Assembly (NCBI RefSeq): GCF_950295315.1 | Contig: NC_080164.1 | Location: 106,601,587-106,665,586 of the forward strand | Length of the DNA: 64,000 nucleotides | Direction of reading: 5' to 3' | Source: Erinaceus europaeus | Lineage: Eukaryota; Chordata; Mammalia; Eulipotyphla; Erinaceidae | Shown here: one piece after another, positions 1-10,800 of the stretch | Numbering within the stretch: position 1 is the stretch's first letter | Layout: every line of letters begins with the position of its first letter | Made by a program: the position numbers and the translations under genes | The notes under the pieces: model-generated | What the model was told of the DNA's origin: nothing | Seen by the model: only the letters and a program-made list of their open reading frames with translations | Databases searched by the model: none

Positions 1-7
1 CTCCCTT

Positions 8-239
8 CCACCAAAGTTACTGCTGCTCCTGGTGGATTTTATTGGACAGGACAGAGAAAAACTGAGAGAGGAGGGACATAGAAAGGGACAGAGATAGAGA
101 GACACCTGCAGACCTGCTTCACCAGGTGTGACGCATCACCCCTGGAAGTGGGGAGCCAGGAGCATGAACCGGAATCCTTGAATGGGTCCTTGAGCTTAGT
201 ACTACATGTGCTTAACCTGGTGTGCCACCACCTGGCCCC
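8..239 (-). mobile_element. tRNA-derived SINE, antisense
   Basis: The antisense body has the GACAGAGA-rich region, ACACCTGCAGACCTGCTTCACC, and a 5' end reading ...CCACCACCTGGCCCC on the plus strand. The first bases resemble the reverse of the TGGTCACCAGGAGCAG 3' module seen in sense at 6760-6838. The window edge may cut its tail. Confidence 0.8.
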
Positions 240-350
240 TCCTTCTGTCTGTCTCTCTCTCACCCTCTATCAAAACAGAAAGGAAAAAAAATGGTCACCA
301 GGAACAGTGAATATGTGCAGGCACTGAACTACTGAACTCAAAGACAGCAA
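240..350 (+). mobile_element. SINE 3' fragment, sense
   Basis: A pyrimidine-rich stretch is followed by an A-run and ATGGTCACCAGGAACAGTGA, the 3' module of the longer SINE subtype. The antisense SINE to the left probably inserted into it, but I see no clear TSD. Confidence 0.5.
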
Positions 351-685
351 AAAAGAGAAAAGGGTGGGGGAGGAGGGGGAAGAGAAAGGAAGGAGTGAGC
401 CCAGGAGGTGTGCAGTGGGTAAAGTATTAGTCTAAAAAATAAATAAATAACTCTCCAGTCAGTAGCTTAATTTTTTTGCTGTGAGACATTATAAAAAGCA
501 ACTGTATCTAAAAGGATGACACTAAAAATGACTGTAGCATAAATTAATAAAATCAAAGTAGTAAAATAATAGGAAACTATCAAAGCACTAAGTAAAAAAT
601 AATTCAACTTGAATTTATAAAAACCAGGGTAAAAAAAACTATCACTACTGACAGTGAGACCATGAACTACTAGGTGCCAACAACT
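351..685. other. A-rich sequence, no gene seen
   Basis: There are short A-runs and GGGGAGGAGGGGG purine tracts. I recognise no open frame or repeat family. Confidence 0.5.
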
Positions 686-908
686 ACTTTTTAAAATAAA
701 TTCATTTATTTATTGATAGATAGAGACAGAGAAATTGTGAGGGGAGGGGAGATAGAGAGGAAGAGAGACAGAGAGAGACACCTGAAGCTTTGCTGCACCA
801 CTCATCAAACTTTCCCCCTGCAGGTGGGGATCAGGAGCTCGAATCCCAGTCCTTGTGCACTATAATGTGTTAGATCATTCAAGTGCACCACTGCCACTAC
901 CTGGCCCC
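686..908 (-). mobile_element. Short SINE, antisense
   Basis: The reversed tail (ATTCATTTATTTATTG) leads into GACAGAGAAATTG, CACCTGAAGCTTTGC, TTTCCCCCTGCAGGTGGGG and a 5' end CACTACCTGGCCCC. It is full-length for the GGGGCCAGG-type family. Confidence 0.85.
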
Positions 909-923
909 ATTTTGTGTATAAAT

Positions 924-1136
924 ATTATTTATTTATTTATTTATTTATTCATGACAAAGAAAAGCCAAGAAGGGATTAGGAAGAGGAGATAGAGGGAAAG
1001 AGACAGAAAGACACCTGCAGCACTGCTTCACCGCTCATGAAGTTTTCCTCCTGTAAGTGGGGACCAGGGGATTGAGCCTGGATCCTTGTACACTGCAATG
1101 TGTGCTTTTAACTAGGTGAGCCACAACCTTCCCCCC
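924..1136 (-). mobile_element. Short SINE, antisense, diverged
   Basis: The (TTTA)n reversed tail is followed by the GACACCTGCAGCACTGCTTCACC and AAGTGGGGACCAGGGG landmarks. It lies next to the previous SINE, and the two were probably independent insertions into A/T-rich targets. Confidence 0.8.
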
Positions 1137-1966
1137 TCAAAAATTACTTATATCAAATAAACATAGACTTAATTTTACTTATAATGTGCAAAAAGACTAA
1201 ATGCTTACAATGGAATTTTTTCACAAAGAAAAACCTGCTTCAAGAAGATGGTTTCACTAGTAAATCACATCAGTCATCTAAAGATGCACTAATTATAACA
1301 AATCCTTTATAATTCAAACAAAGCAACAATGAAGATGGAACATTGTATGATCAATTCCATAAAGTCACCAGAAAAAGCAGGGTTTGATGTCCATTGTCAT
1401 GAATCTGTAGGTAACAAAATATCGCTACCATCAAAAGATGTCCTACGCTGATCTATGGATTCCATGTAATGTATTAATCTGTCAAACCTTATCTAGATTT
1501 TTGCAGAAATGGAAAAAAATAACCCTGAATTCATATGAAAATTCAAGTGATTCCCAGTGACAAAAACAAACTGGGAAAAAGTTGAAGGCCTCATTCTTTC
1601 AGATCTCAAGACTTACAACCAGGGTGCAACCACCAAGACAATGAAAAACCTACCTAAAGTGAGCATCAGTCAGTAGGACTGAATTGCAAGTCTACATCTG
1701 AACCCTTATAGCTTAGGTCCATAGGCTATTGACTACGGTGACAATTTAAAGACAATACACCATTTTTCTAACAGATGTTGCTGATACCTCTGCACTTACA
1801 CATGAAGCAGAATGATAATGGGTCCCTTTTTTAGATCATACACAACAATTAACTAATATGGATAATTTTCCTAAATATAAGGTATAATAACTGTAATTCT
1901 TAGGAGGGAAATGGAAACAAATAGGTGTTACCTGGTGGAAGAAATAAATTTAATTAGGATAATATC
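1137..1966. other. Unassigned AT-rich sequence
   Basis: No repeat family or credible coding frame is visible in this stretch. Confidence 0.5.
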
Positions 1967-2569
1967 AAAAGAGGGTCTGGGGGGGGGGCGAGGAAGATGG
2001 CGGCCTGAGAAGTCGCTGACAGCGAGTGCTCTGATCGCATCATCGGCAACGGTAGGATTTTCTGCCTTTAGCAGGCCAGTCAATAAGGGGGGGCACCAAA
2101 GAAGTGATTACAGTTTAATTTGGGTTAAGAATTAGAGTAAAGGTGACACGGACTAGCGGGGCTCCAGAATTCCCCAGCGGCGCCGAGCAAGGTTCCAGAT
2201 GCCACCAGGATGCTGGCTAGGCTTCCCTGGATTGAAGACCCCACCAATGTGTCCTGGAGCTCAGCTTCCTCAGAGACACACCCTACTAGGGAAAGGGAGA
2301 GGCAGACTGGGGGTATGGACCGACCAGTCAACGCCCATGTTCAGCGGGGAAGCAATTACAGAAGCCAGACCTTCTACCTTCTGCAACCCTCAACGACCCT
2401 GGGTCCATGCTCCCAGAGGGATAGAGAATGGGAAAGCTACCATGGGAGGGAGTGGGTTATGGGGATCGGGTGGTGGGAATTGTGTGGAGTTGTACCCCTC
2501 CTACCTTATGCTTTTGTTCACTAATCCTTTCTTAAATAAAAAATTAAATAAAAAAAAAAGAGGGTCTGG
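1967..2569 (+). mobile_element. Internally deleted, apparently spliced L1 (5'UTR joined to 3'UTR) with TSD
   Basis: The element (1981-2555) starts with a G-run and the L1 5'UTR start, which aligns with the start of the full-length L1 at 46294 (shared GGTAGGATTTTCTGCCTTTAG and CAGTCAATAAGGGG). At about 2192 it jumps to the last ~365 bp of the L1 3'UTR (GTTCCAGATGCCACC..., as at 54003) and ends in an A-rich tail. The 14-bp duplication AAAAGAGGGTCTGG lies at 1967-1980 and 2556-2569. ORF1 and ORF2 are wholly absent. In L1 copies at 19690 (minus) and 54003 the base before GTTCCAG is preceded by a pyrimidine tract and CAG, like a splice acceptor. A SINE hosts the insertion. Splicing is inference; the TSD and both L1 ends are seen directly. 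Confidence 0.88.
1994..2004 (+). promoter_or_regulatory. YY1-like motif at L1 5' end
   Basis: AAGATGGCGGC lies 14 bp inside the L1 5' end. It matches the YY1 core known near the start of human L1, where it positions transcription initiation. The full-length L1 at 46294 carries a degraded AAGATGGTGGA. Function here is inferred. Confidence 0.5.
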
Positions 2570-2760
2570 CAGTGGCACATCCAGTTGAGGACACATGTTG
2601 CCATGTGCAAGAAGAGCCCAGGTTTGAGCCCCAATCCCCACCTCAAGGGGGAAGCTTCAAGAATTGTGAAGCAGATGTGTGGGTTTTTGTCTTTCTCACT
2701 CCCTCTCCATCTCCCACTCCCCCTCACAATTTCTATCTGTCCTATTAAATAAAATAGAAT
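2561..2760 (+). mobile_element. Short SINE, sense, host of spliced L1
   Basis: The head GGGTCTGGCAGTGGCAC, the tRNA-like body CAGGTTTGAGCCCC and the pyrimidine-rich 3' part end in TAAATAAAATAG. Its first bases are duplicated at 1971-1980 by the L1 insertion. Confidence 0.85.
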
Positions 2761-2783
2761 GAAAGAGAGAGAGAGAGAGAGAG

Positions 2784-2834
<51 letters not shown>

Positions 2835-2903
2835 GGAAGGAAAGGAGGGAGGGAGGAAGGGAGGGAGGGAGAAAGAAAGGAAGGAAGAAATGAAGGAAAG
2901 AAG
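2761..2903. repeat. (GA)n/(GAAA)n/(GGAA)n microsatellite
   Basis: A purine-only tract runs through GA, GAAA and GGAG/GGAA units. It probably grew from the SINE tail and ends where the next SINE starts. Confidence 0.95.
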
Positions 2904-3070
2904 GGCCAGGAGGTGGCAGACCTCATTGAGTGCACATGTTACAGTGTGCAGGGATCCCAGTTAGAGCTCCTAGTCCCTGCAGGGGGAAAGCTTTGAGAGT
3001 GGTGAAGCAGGTCTGTTGGTGTCTGTCTCTCTGCTTTCCCACCACTCACTTCCCTCTCAATTTATGGCTA
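2904..3070 (+). mobile_element. Short SINE, sense
   Basis: It starts AGGGCCAGGAGGTGGCAGACC, contains CCCTGCAGGGGGAAAGC and GTGAAGCAGGTCTG, and ends in the pyrimidine-rich region. Its normal A-rich tail is missing where the minus-strand L1 tail begins. Confidence 0.85.
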
Positions 3071-4418
3071 TTTCTTTTTTCTTTATTTATTTTGATTTAT
3101 TTAAAAAAGGAGACATTAACAAAACTATAGGATAGGAGGGGTACAACTCAACACAATTCCCACCACCCAATCTCCATATCCCATCCCCTCCCCTGATAGC
3201 TATCCCATTCTTTATCCCTCTGGGAGTATGGACCCAAGGTCATTGTGGGTTGCAGAAGGTGGAAGGTCTGGCTTCTGTAATTGCTTCCCTGCTGAACATG
3301 GGTGTTAACTGGTCAGTCCAAACTGCCAGTATGCCTCTCTCTTTCCCTAGTAGGGTAGGTCTCTGTGGAAGAAGAGCTCCAGGACACATTGGTGGGGTCA
3401 TCTGTCCAAGGAAGTCTGGTCGGAATCATGCTGGCATCTGGAACCTGGTGGCTGAAAAGAGAGTTGACATACAAAGCCAAACAAATTGTTGACCAATCAT
3501 GGACCTAAAGGCTGGAGTAGTACAGATGAAGTGTTGGGGGGTACTCACTGCATACTATTGTGTTTTCAGGTATATATTTTGCCCTAGTTTATGGATACGT
3601 GTGAACACATGCTGTATCTCAGGGAACCTGGTCTATATCTAGGTTTTGGGACTTTGTTGGGAAGTGAACCTCCTGGAACGGAATTAGAGAATACTATGAA
3701 AGGAAAGGTCTCACCTGAGTAGCGAAGCTGAAGGTTTGAAATTCCACACCTGAAGTCTCTGGACACAGTCTGAAGTGAAGCATGCTGAGGTGGCATTCGT
3801 TGCATTGATTAGGTTGTGATCGGCAGATGCAATATTATTTGATATGAATTGAGAGAAGCATGCAGGAAAGTGCACCCCACACTATGGTTCAAGGACTGGG
3901 GGTCTCTATAGTGGAAATGTGAGGTTCCTGCTGCCTTAGGGTTCAAGAAGACAATGGATAGTTTTTGTTATCATCTCATTATTTGGTAATTGGGTTAACG
4001 TTGAAAAGTCCCTTTGTTAAGATTTGCTGTATAATACCCAACATCTTGTATATAGCTGTGCCACCGGTTGCTTCTGTTCTCCCTGGTCTAGGCTTTTGAG
4101 AGAGTCAACACATCAAAGACTCAGCCTATGTACTAAAAAGACTCAGTCTGTGCTTTAAAAAGTTCGAGACATACAATCAATTTTCCCCTCTCATATTAAT
4201 TAAATAGTGATTTATATGACTACAATTTAATAGGAGTGTACATAAACACCATTACCAGCACCAAAAGACTATGTCGAATCCCAACCACACAGCCCCACAC
4301 CACAGCCGCCCCAGGAAGCCGAATATCCACCCTCCCCCTCACCACAGGGTTTTTACTTTGGTGTCCTACTCTAGATTTAGTCAAATCCTCCTTTTAGTTT
4401 CCCTTTCTGTCTTCTTTC

Positions 4419-5690
4419 TCAACTTCTGTTGATGAGTGGGATCATCCCATACTCATCTTTATCTTTCTGACTTAGCTCACTTAACATAATTCCTTCTAGC
4501 TCCATCCAAGATGGGTCAGAGAAGGTGGCTTCATTGTTCTTGATAGCTGCATAGTATTCCATTGTGTATATATACCACAGCTTTCTCAACCTCTCATCTG
4601 TTGTTGGGCACCTGGGTTGCTTCCAGGTTTTAGCTATTATGAATTGTGCTTCTATGAACATAGGTGTACACATATCTTTTTGGTTGGGCATTATGGAATC
4701 CTTGGAGTATACGCCCAGGAGAGGAATTACTGGGTCATATGGAAGGTGCATGTCTACCCTTTTGAGAGTTCTCCAGACTGTTCTCCAGAGAGGCTGGACA
4801 AATTTACATTCCCACCAGCAGTGCATAATGGTTCCTCTGTCCCCACAGTGTCTCTAGCATTTGTTGCTGCTTTCCTTTTTGATGTATACCATTCTCATAG
4901 GAGTGAGGTGGTATCTCATCATGGTCTTTATTTGCATTTCTCTGACAAGCAATGACCTGGAGCAATTTTTCATATGTTTGTTAGCCTTTTGGATCTCTTC
5001 TGAAGTTAATGTCTTGTTCATATCCTCTGCCCATTTATGGATGGGGTCATTTGCTTTTTTGTTGCTAAGTTTGCTAAACTCTTTGTATATTTTAGTTATT
5101 AGTCTGTATGGCATGTGAAGATCTTCTCCCATTCTGTGAGGGGTCTCTTTGTTTGTGTGACTGTGAGAAGCTTTTCAATTTGATGTAGTCCCATTGATTT
5201 GTTTCTGCTTTATTCTTCCTTGCAACTGGATTTGTTTCATCAAAGATGTCTTTGAGGTTTATGTGGGAAAGTGTTCCACCAATGTTTCCCTCTATTTTAT
5301 AGTTTCTGGTCTAACATACAAGTTCTTGATCCATCTGGAGTTGATTTTTGTTTCTGGTGAGATAAGGTGGTTCAGTTTCATTCTTCTGCATGTATCAACC
5401 CAGTTTTCCCAGCACCACTTATTGAAGAGAGCCTCATTCCTCCATTTAATACTTTGGGCCCCCTTACCAAAGATTAGATGTCCATAGGTGTGAGGGTTTA
5501 GTTCTGGGCTTTCAATTCTGTTCCACTTCTCTGTGTACCGATTTGTGTTCCAGTACCAGGCTATTTTGATGATGATGATGGCCTTATAATATAGTTTGAG
5601 ATCTGGGAGTGTGATGCCTCCATTTCTGTTTCTTTTCCTCAAGATCGTTTTGGCAATTCTAGATGTGTTCTGGTTCCAGATAAATGATTG
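4419..5690 (-). pseudogene. L1 ORF2 fragment (C-terminal region)
   Basis: Minus-strand frames give the end of ORF2p in at least three offset pieces (about 5642-5292, 5132-4854 and 4826-4419). They include HCWWECKFVQPLWRTVW from the Cys-rich C-terminus, [15 protein letters not shown], and the terminal PLINRS followed by stop. Frameshifts between the pieces make it non-functional. RT and endonuclease are not present. Confidence 0.9.
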
Positions 5691-5998
5691 TAGTTTTGTT
5701 TTGTTTTTAATTTTTTTAATATTTATTTTATTTATTTATTCCCTTTTGTTGCCCTTGTTTTATTGTTGTAGTTGTTATTGTTGTTGGATAGGACAGAGAG
5801 AAATGGAGAAAGGAGGGGATGACAGAGAGGAGGAGAGAAAGATAGACACCTGCAGACCTGCTTCACCGCCTGTGAAGCGATTCCCCTGCAGGTGGGGAGC
5901 CGGGGTTTGAACTGGGATCCTTATGCCAGTCTTCGTGCTTTGCGCCACCTGTGCTTAACCCACTGCGCTACAGCCCGACTCCCTATGATTGCAGTTTT
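5684..5998 (-). mobile_element. ERI-type SINE with TSD, inside L1
   Basis: The antisense SINE (body about 5735-5983) has the tail CCCTTTTGTTGCCC, the CCTGCAGGTGGGGAGCC block, and a 5' end ...CAGCCCGACTCCC. It is flanked by ATGATTGTAGTTTT (5684-5697) and ATGATTGCAGTTTT (5985-5998), one mismatch. The L1 ORF2 sequence continues across it. Confidence 0.93.
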
Positions 5999-6045
5999 TT
6001 TTCTATTCTCTTAAAGAAGCTTGGTGGAACTTTGATGGGCATTAT

Positions 6046-6300
6046 GGACCGACCAGTCAATGCCCATGTTCAGCAGGGAAGCAATTACAGAAGCCAGGCC
6101 TTCCACCTTCTGCAACCCACAATGACCCTGGGTCCATACTCCCAGAGGGATAGATAATGGGAAAGCTATCAGGGGAGGGGATGGGATGTGGAGATATGGT
6201 GGTGGGAATTGTGTGGAGTTGTACCCCTCTTATCCTAAGGTTTTGTTTTTGTTAATGTCTCCTTTCTTAAATTAATTAATTAATTAATTTTAAAAAAGAA
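6046..6300 (+). mobile_element. L1 3'-end fragment, sense
   Basis: The last ~245 bp of the L1 3'UTR (from TATGGACCGACCAGTCAATG to GGTTTTGTTTTTGTTAATG) end in a TTAAATTAATTAATT/A-rich tail. It abuts the antisense L1 at 6045 without spacer. Confidence 0.9.
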
Positions 6301-6394
6301 AGAAAGATTGGGTAGTGAGAGATGGGAGCACAGAGTATCATTTTCATTTTTTAATTGATAGAAATGTCAGCTCTGTAAAGGTTAAAAATCCTTG

Positions 6395-6542
6395 AAGGGG
6401 TGGGAAGATAGCCCAGTAATAGTGAACAGGACCATGAGCCAGTGGGCCCAGGCAGTTCCAAGTGCTCTGCAAGAAAGAAATTCTTGAACTGTACATGTTG
6501 TAAAGGCAAGTTATGTGTCAGTAAATATATGAGTCTCTACAA
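6395..6542 (+). mobile_element. Degenerate SINE remnant
   Basis: GGGGTGGGAAGATAGCCCAGTAATAG resembles the head of an older tRNA-SINE family, also seen near 26740, 54660 and 61090. It is weakly conserved. Confidence 0.4.
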
Positions 6543-6850
6543 TGACTCAAGAGGGGCTGGGCAGTGGTGCACCCGGTTAAGTGCACATAGTACTAAGCTC
6601 AAGGACCTGAGCAAACATGTGGATTTGAACCCCTGGCACCAATTTGCAGGGGGGCACTCTTTACAAGCAGTGAAGCAGGTCTGCAGGTGTCTGTCTTTCT
6701 CCCTCTCTCCCTCCCCCTCCATTCTCAATTTCTCTCTGTCCTATCTAACAAAATGGGAAAAAAATGGTCACCAGGAGCAGAAGATTCGTAGTGCTAGCAC
6801 TGAGCCCCAGAGATAACCCTAGAGGCAAAATAAAGTAAAGTGACTCAAGA
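6543..6850 (+). mobile_element. SINE with extended 3' module and TSD
   Basis: The body (6553-6840) runs from GGGGCTGGGCAGTGG through GTGAAGCAGGTCTGCAGGTG. It then has a 3' module ATGGTCACCAGGAGCAGAAG...GATAACCCTAGAGGCAAAA not present in the short SINEs. TGACTCAAGA flanks it at 6543-6552 and 6841-6850. Confidence 0.9.
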
Positions 6851-7732
6851 CATTAAGATGGTTGCTGTTCTTTGTAACACCAGCAGCTTTCTCCTTTGTT
6901 AAATGTGTATGGGGGTTGGGGGGTGGACCTTCCTAATGGTGCTGCACAGTTACATAATTCTGCCTTCACATCTCTGTGGTTTCCAGAATATTGTTCTAAT
7001 CCTGTCACTTCCTTCATCACAAAAGGCACACTTTGTATTAACAATGAAAGTCTTTGTTAATTTCATGGTTCATCATCCTGAAGATAAAAACTATCCTTAC
7101 CTAATAGGCCTGCTTCGAATATATGGAGATTTATATTTAATGTCAAAATTTGTTTTCCTTGAATTGCATTATTTTCAGTTTTGTACTGATACCTTATATA
7201 GGTGGCCAAATCAATGGTATCTAGTTGTGAAAGCAGAAGTGAAGTAAGTGGTATGATCCACTATTTATGAACATAGCAAATATGCCCCAGCCTGGATTAG
7301 TCTGTCAAGTAGTTGCACAAAGAAGACAAAATCATATTGAAAGGAAGCAAGGTAAGGTAGAGGAAATAATTAAACAAATACAGTATAGTTATCATACATT
7401 GCCTAGTTTCAGCTTTTATTCATAAATTACCAAAGATCCATTGCTCTACTGTAGATAGTGGATTGTATGGTCTTTACTGTAAATCATCCCTGATTTTACC
7501 TTTCATCTATCTATGTTGGCCCAATTTGTATTTCACTTTGAAAGCTATTTTTTGCAAAATTTATCTAGTGATTGAATGAAGTCTTGACCCAACCAAATGT
7601 TTGCAGTTTTTAATAGTAGTTCAGTTCCATATCTGAGAGCTAACTCTCTAAATTTCTAATATTATCTTGCACAGAACAAAATTGTAGACTTGTCCATGAC
7701 CTGTGAAAATGGTCAAAAAGAACTTGTATTTC
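6851..7732. other. Unassigned sequence, no gene supported
   Basis: A 114-codon frame at 6903-7247 has no recognisable motif and is probably chance. No repeat family was recognised. Confidence 0.5.
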
Positions 7733-7930
7733 TGGTCTGGCAAGATAACTAATGTGGATAATGTATTGCTCTGTCATGTGCATGCCCGGGTTCTAGTCTG
7801 GTCTCTACTACAATAAGGAGGCTTCAGCACTGTGATATCTTTCTTTCTCTCTTCTGTCTCCGCATCTTTATATCTAGAAAAAAAAAAGTCTATCTGGAGT
7901 GCTGAAGCCCTGCTGGTGACAAAAAAACAA
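7733..7930 (+). mobile_element. Older SINE remnant
   Basis: A tRNA-like head TCTGGCAAGATAACTAATGTGG, GCCCGGGTTCTAG at a box B position, and a pyrimidine tract then an A-run. It is diverged from both young SINE families. Confidence 0.5.
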
Positions 7931-8014
7931 AGAATACATGCTTGACTTTCACTAAAATGAATTCCTCTATAACCTCTGAAGAAAGCAATTGGGATCACTT
8001 TCTCAAGGCTAATT

Positions 8015-9240
8015 ATGCCACCCCCTCACCTGGGGCCCTAGTCAGGGAGCCCTGGGGTTCCCATAAAGACATGATGAGCCTAGACCTCTAACAGATCCCT
8101 CTCACCACTGTCACTGGTCCTCTCCATCAGGAACAACCTAGTGGGCCCCTATCTGGGTCCCTATAGGACCTTGCCCTCAATGTAGATCAACAATGGTAGG
8201 GACTGCCATATTCTCCTAAGGGAGGTTGTACAACATACTCTACCTACCACCTGAGGAAGATGGGTCCTGAAATTAGTGTAGCCTAGAATTTTCCTAGCCA
8301 TGACCACAGGATGCAGAGATTACATAGACCCGTGTTGAATATGGGCCCCAGATCAAATCAGTGGTGTTTACAGTTAATAATATTTATATACTTTCCCCAT
8401 AGTTGGAAGCTATTCTTTTCCCTGATCCAGCTTTCTAGTCCTTTTCCAATTATGACACCATCTCCCCAGGCAATAACTTGGGTTCATCTGAATATTAGAT
8501 GTCAGTCTCAGGCAAAAACTATTAAAGTCAGGGCCCCTTTGGAATATACCTAAAACAGACTTACTACCTTTTTCCAAAACAGAGAGCCCAAATCTTCATC
8601 TGCAATATTCCAGCCTTTAGGTTCATGATTAGCCAAAAATTTGTTCTGCTTTATATCTTAACTCTTTTTCATCCACCAGATCCCAGATCCTACCAAGATG
8701 CCAACCTGACTTCACTGGGCAGATAACCAATGTGTCCTGGAGCCCCACCTCTCCAGAGCCCTGCTCCACTAGGGAAAGAGAGAGAAAGACTGGTAGTATG
8801 GATAGACTTGCCAATACCCATGTTTAGTGGAGAAGCAATTACAGAAGCCACACCTCCCACATTCTGCACCCCATAATGATCCTGGGTCCATATTCCCAGA
8901 GGGACAAAAAATAGAAAATCTTTCAAAGGAGGGGATGTGATATGGAGTTCTGGTGAAGGGAATTGTGTGGAACTGTACCCCTCTTATCCTATGGTCTTGT
9001 CAATATTTCCTTCTTTTTTATTTTTTGTTTTAGTTATTATTCCAGGGGGGAGAAAGACACCTACACACTTGCTTCACTGCTTGTGAAGAGACTCCCCTGC
9101 AGATGGGGAGCCGGGGCATCGAACTGCGATTCTTAAGCCTGTCCTTGAGCTTTGCGCCAACTGTGCTTAACCTGCTGTGCTACAATCTGACTCCCAATAT
9201 TTCCATTTTATAAATGAATTTTTTAATAAAGACTAATTAT
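8015..9240 (+). mobile_element. Older L1-3'UTR-type repeat, sense
   Basis: It shares its 3' ~550 bp with the L1 3'UTRs (AATGTGTCCTGGAGCCCCACC, GGGAAAGAGAGAG, CATTCTGCACCCCATAATG, GTGTGGAACTGTACCCC) and ends in an A/T-rich AATAAAGACTAATTATAAG tail. The upstream part (about 8350-8640) matches the insert at 13324-14062. A SINE splits the tail at 9011-9194. No ORF remains. Confidence 0.75.
9001..9204 (-). mobile_element. 5'-complete, internally shortened ERI SINE with TSD
   Basis: The antisense SINE is flanked by CAATATTTCC at 9001-9010 and 9195-9204. It keeps the ACTCCCCTGCAG and GGGAGCCGGGG blocks and the ...TGACTCCC 5' end. It lacks the GGACAGAGAGAAATGGAGA middle and the CCCTTTTGTTGCCC tail. 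Confidence 0.88.
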
Positions 9241-10800
9241 AAGAAAGATATTCTTTTTTTTAATTTCCTTATTGGGGAATTAATGTTTTACATTCAACAT
9301 TAAATACAGTAGTTTGTACATGCGTAACATTTCCCAGTTTTCCATATAACAATGCAAGCCCCACGAGGTCCTCTGTCATCCTTTTTGGACATCTAGGTGG
9401 ATTCCAGGTTTTGGCTATTACAGATTGTGCTGCTAAGAATATATGTGTATACAGATCATTTTGGATGGGTGTGTTGAGTTCCTTAGGATATAACCCCAGG
9501 AGAGGAATTGCAGGATCATAAGGTAGGTCTATTTCTAGCCTTCTGAGAGTTCTCCAGACTGTTCTCCACAGAGGATGGACCAACTGACATTCCCACCAGC
9601 AGTGAAGGAGGTCTCCCTTGACCCCACAACCTCTCCAGCATTTGCTGCCATTACGTTTTCTTATGTATGACCTTCTCAAAGGAGTGAAGTGTTATATCAA
9701 TGTTATCTTTATTTGCATTTCTCTGACAATCAAAGACTTGGAGCATTTTTTTTTCATGTGTTTTTCAGCCTTTTGGATTTTTTCTATGGTGAATATTCTG
9801 TCCATGTCCTCTCTCCATTTTTGTAGGGGGTTATTTGTTATCTTGTGATTGAGTTTGGCAAGCTTTTTATATATTTTGGCTATTAGCCTCTTGTATGATG
9901 TTTGGTATATAAGCATCTCCCATTCCGGGAGGGATCACTTGGTTTGGGTAGTGGTTTCTTTTGCTGTGCAGAAGCTTTTTAATTTCATGTAGTCCCATAG
10001 GTTTATACTTGCCTTAGTCTCCTTTGTAATTGGATTCGTTTCATTGAAGATGTCTTTAAAGTTTATGTGGAAAAGAGTTCTGCCAATATTTTCCTCTAAG
10101 TATCTGATAGTTTCTGGTCTAACATTCAAGTCCTTGATCCACTTGGAATGCACTTTTCTATTTGGTGAAATATAGTTTAATTCTTCTGCATGTCTCAGCC
10201 CATTTTTTCCAACAGCATTTGTTGAAGAGACTCTGCTTTTCCCATTTAATAGTCTGGGTGCCTTTGTCAAAGATTAGATGTGCCTAGGTGTGGAGGCTTA
10301 CTTCTGGGCTCTCAACTCTATTCCACTGGTCAGTGTGTCTATTCATGTTCCAGTACCAAGCAGTTTTGATGACAATGGTCCTATGATAGTTTGCGGTCTG
10401 GGAGTGTGATACCTCCAGTTCTGTTTTTTCTTCTCAAGATTGTTTTTGCAATTCTATGTCTTTTCTAGTTCCAGATAAATATTTGTAGCACTTGTTCTAT
10501 TTTCCTAAATAAATGTAGTTGGGATCTTGATGTGGTTAACATTAAATCTGAATATGGCTCTGGGTAGTATATTCATTTTGATGATGTTAATTCTTCCAAC
10601 CCATGAACATGGAATATCTTTCCACTTCTTTGTGTCTTCTTCAATTGCCTTGAGTAGTGACTCATACTCTTCAGTATACAAGTCTTTCATTTCTTTGGTT
10701 AGGTTTATTCCTAGATATTTTATTGTTTCTATTGCTATAGTAAAAGGAATTGATTTCAGGATTTCAACTTCTTCTAACTTAGTGTTTGCATAGAGGAATG

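Larger units (their letters stand above)
3083..6045 (-). mobile_element. 5'-truncated L1 (ORF2 C-terminal half plus full 3'UTR)
   Basis: The reversed A-tail at about 3083-3110 leads into a ~1.3-kb 3'UTR, then ORF2 read on the minus strand, cut off at about 6045. The 3'UTR is collinear with those of the L1s at 19350 and 53015. A SINE interrupts ORF2 at 5698-5984. The left end lies directly in a SINE tail, but no matching TSD is visible beyond the right end, because another L1 3' end in the opposite orientation follows. Confidence 0.93.

Noticed and set aside
2761..2903. CRISPR-like array or satellite
   Set aside because: Simple GA/GAAA microsatellite with no spacers, in mammalian DNA.
3083..6300. 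Twin-primed (5'-inverted) single L1
   Set aside because: The inverted part itself contains the full 3'UTR and tail, so it overlaps the plus-strand part; twin priming predicts non-overlapping segments.
6903..7247. 114-codon ORF after a SINE
   Set aside because: No motif recognised; the composition looks like random AT-rich DNA.
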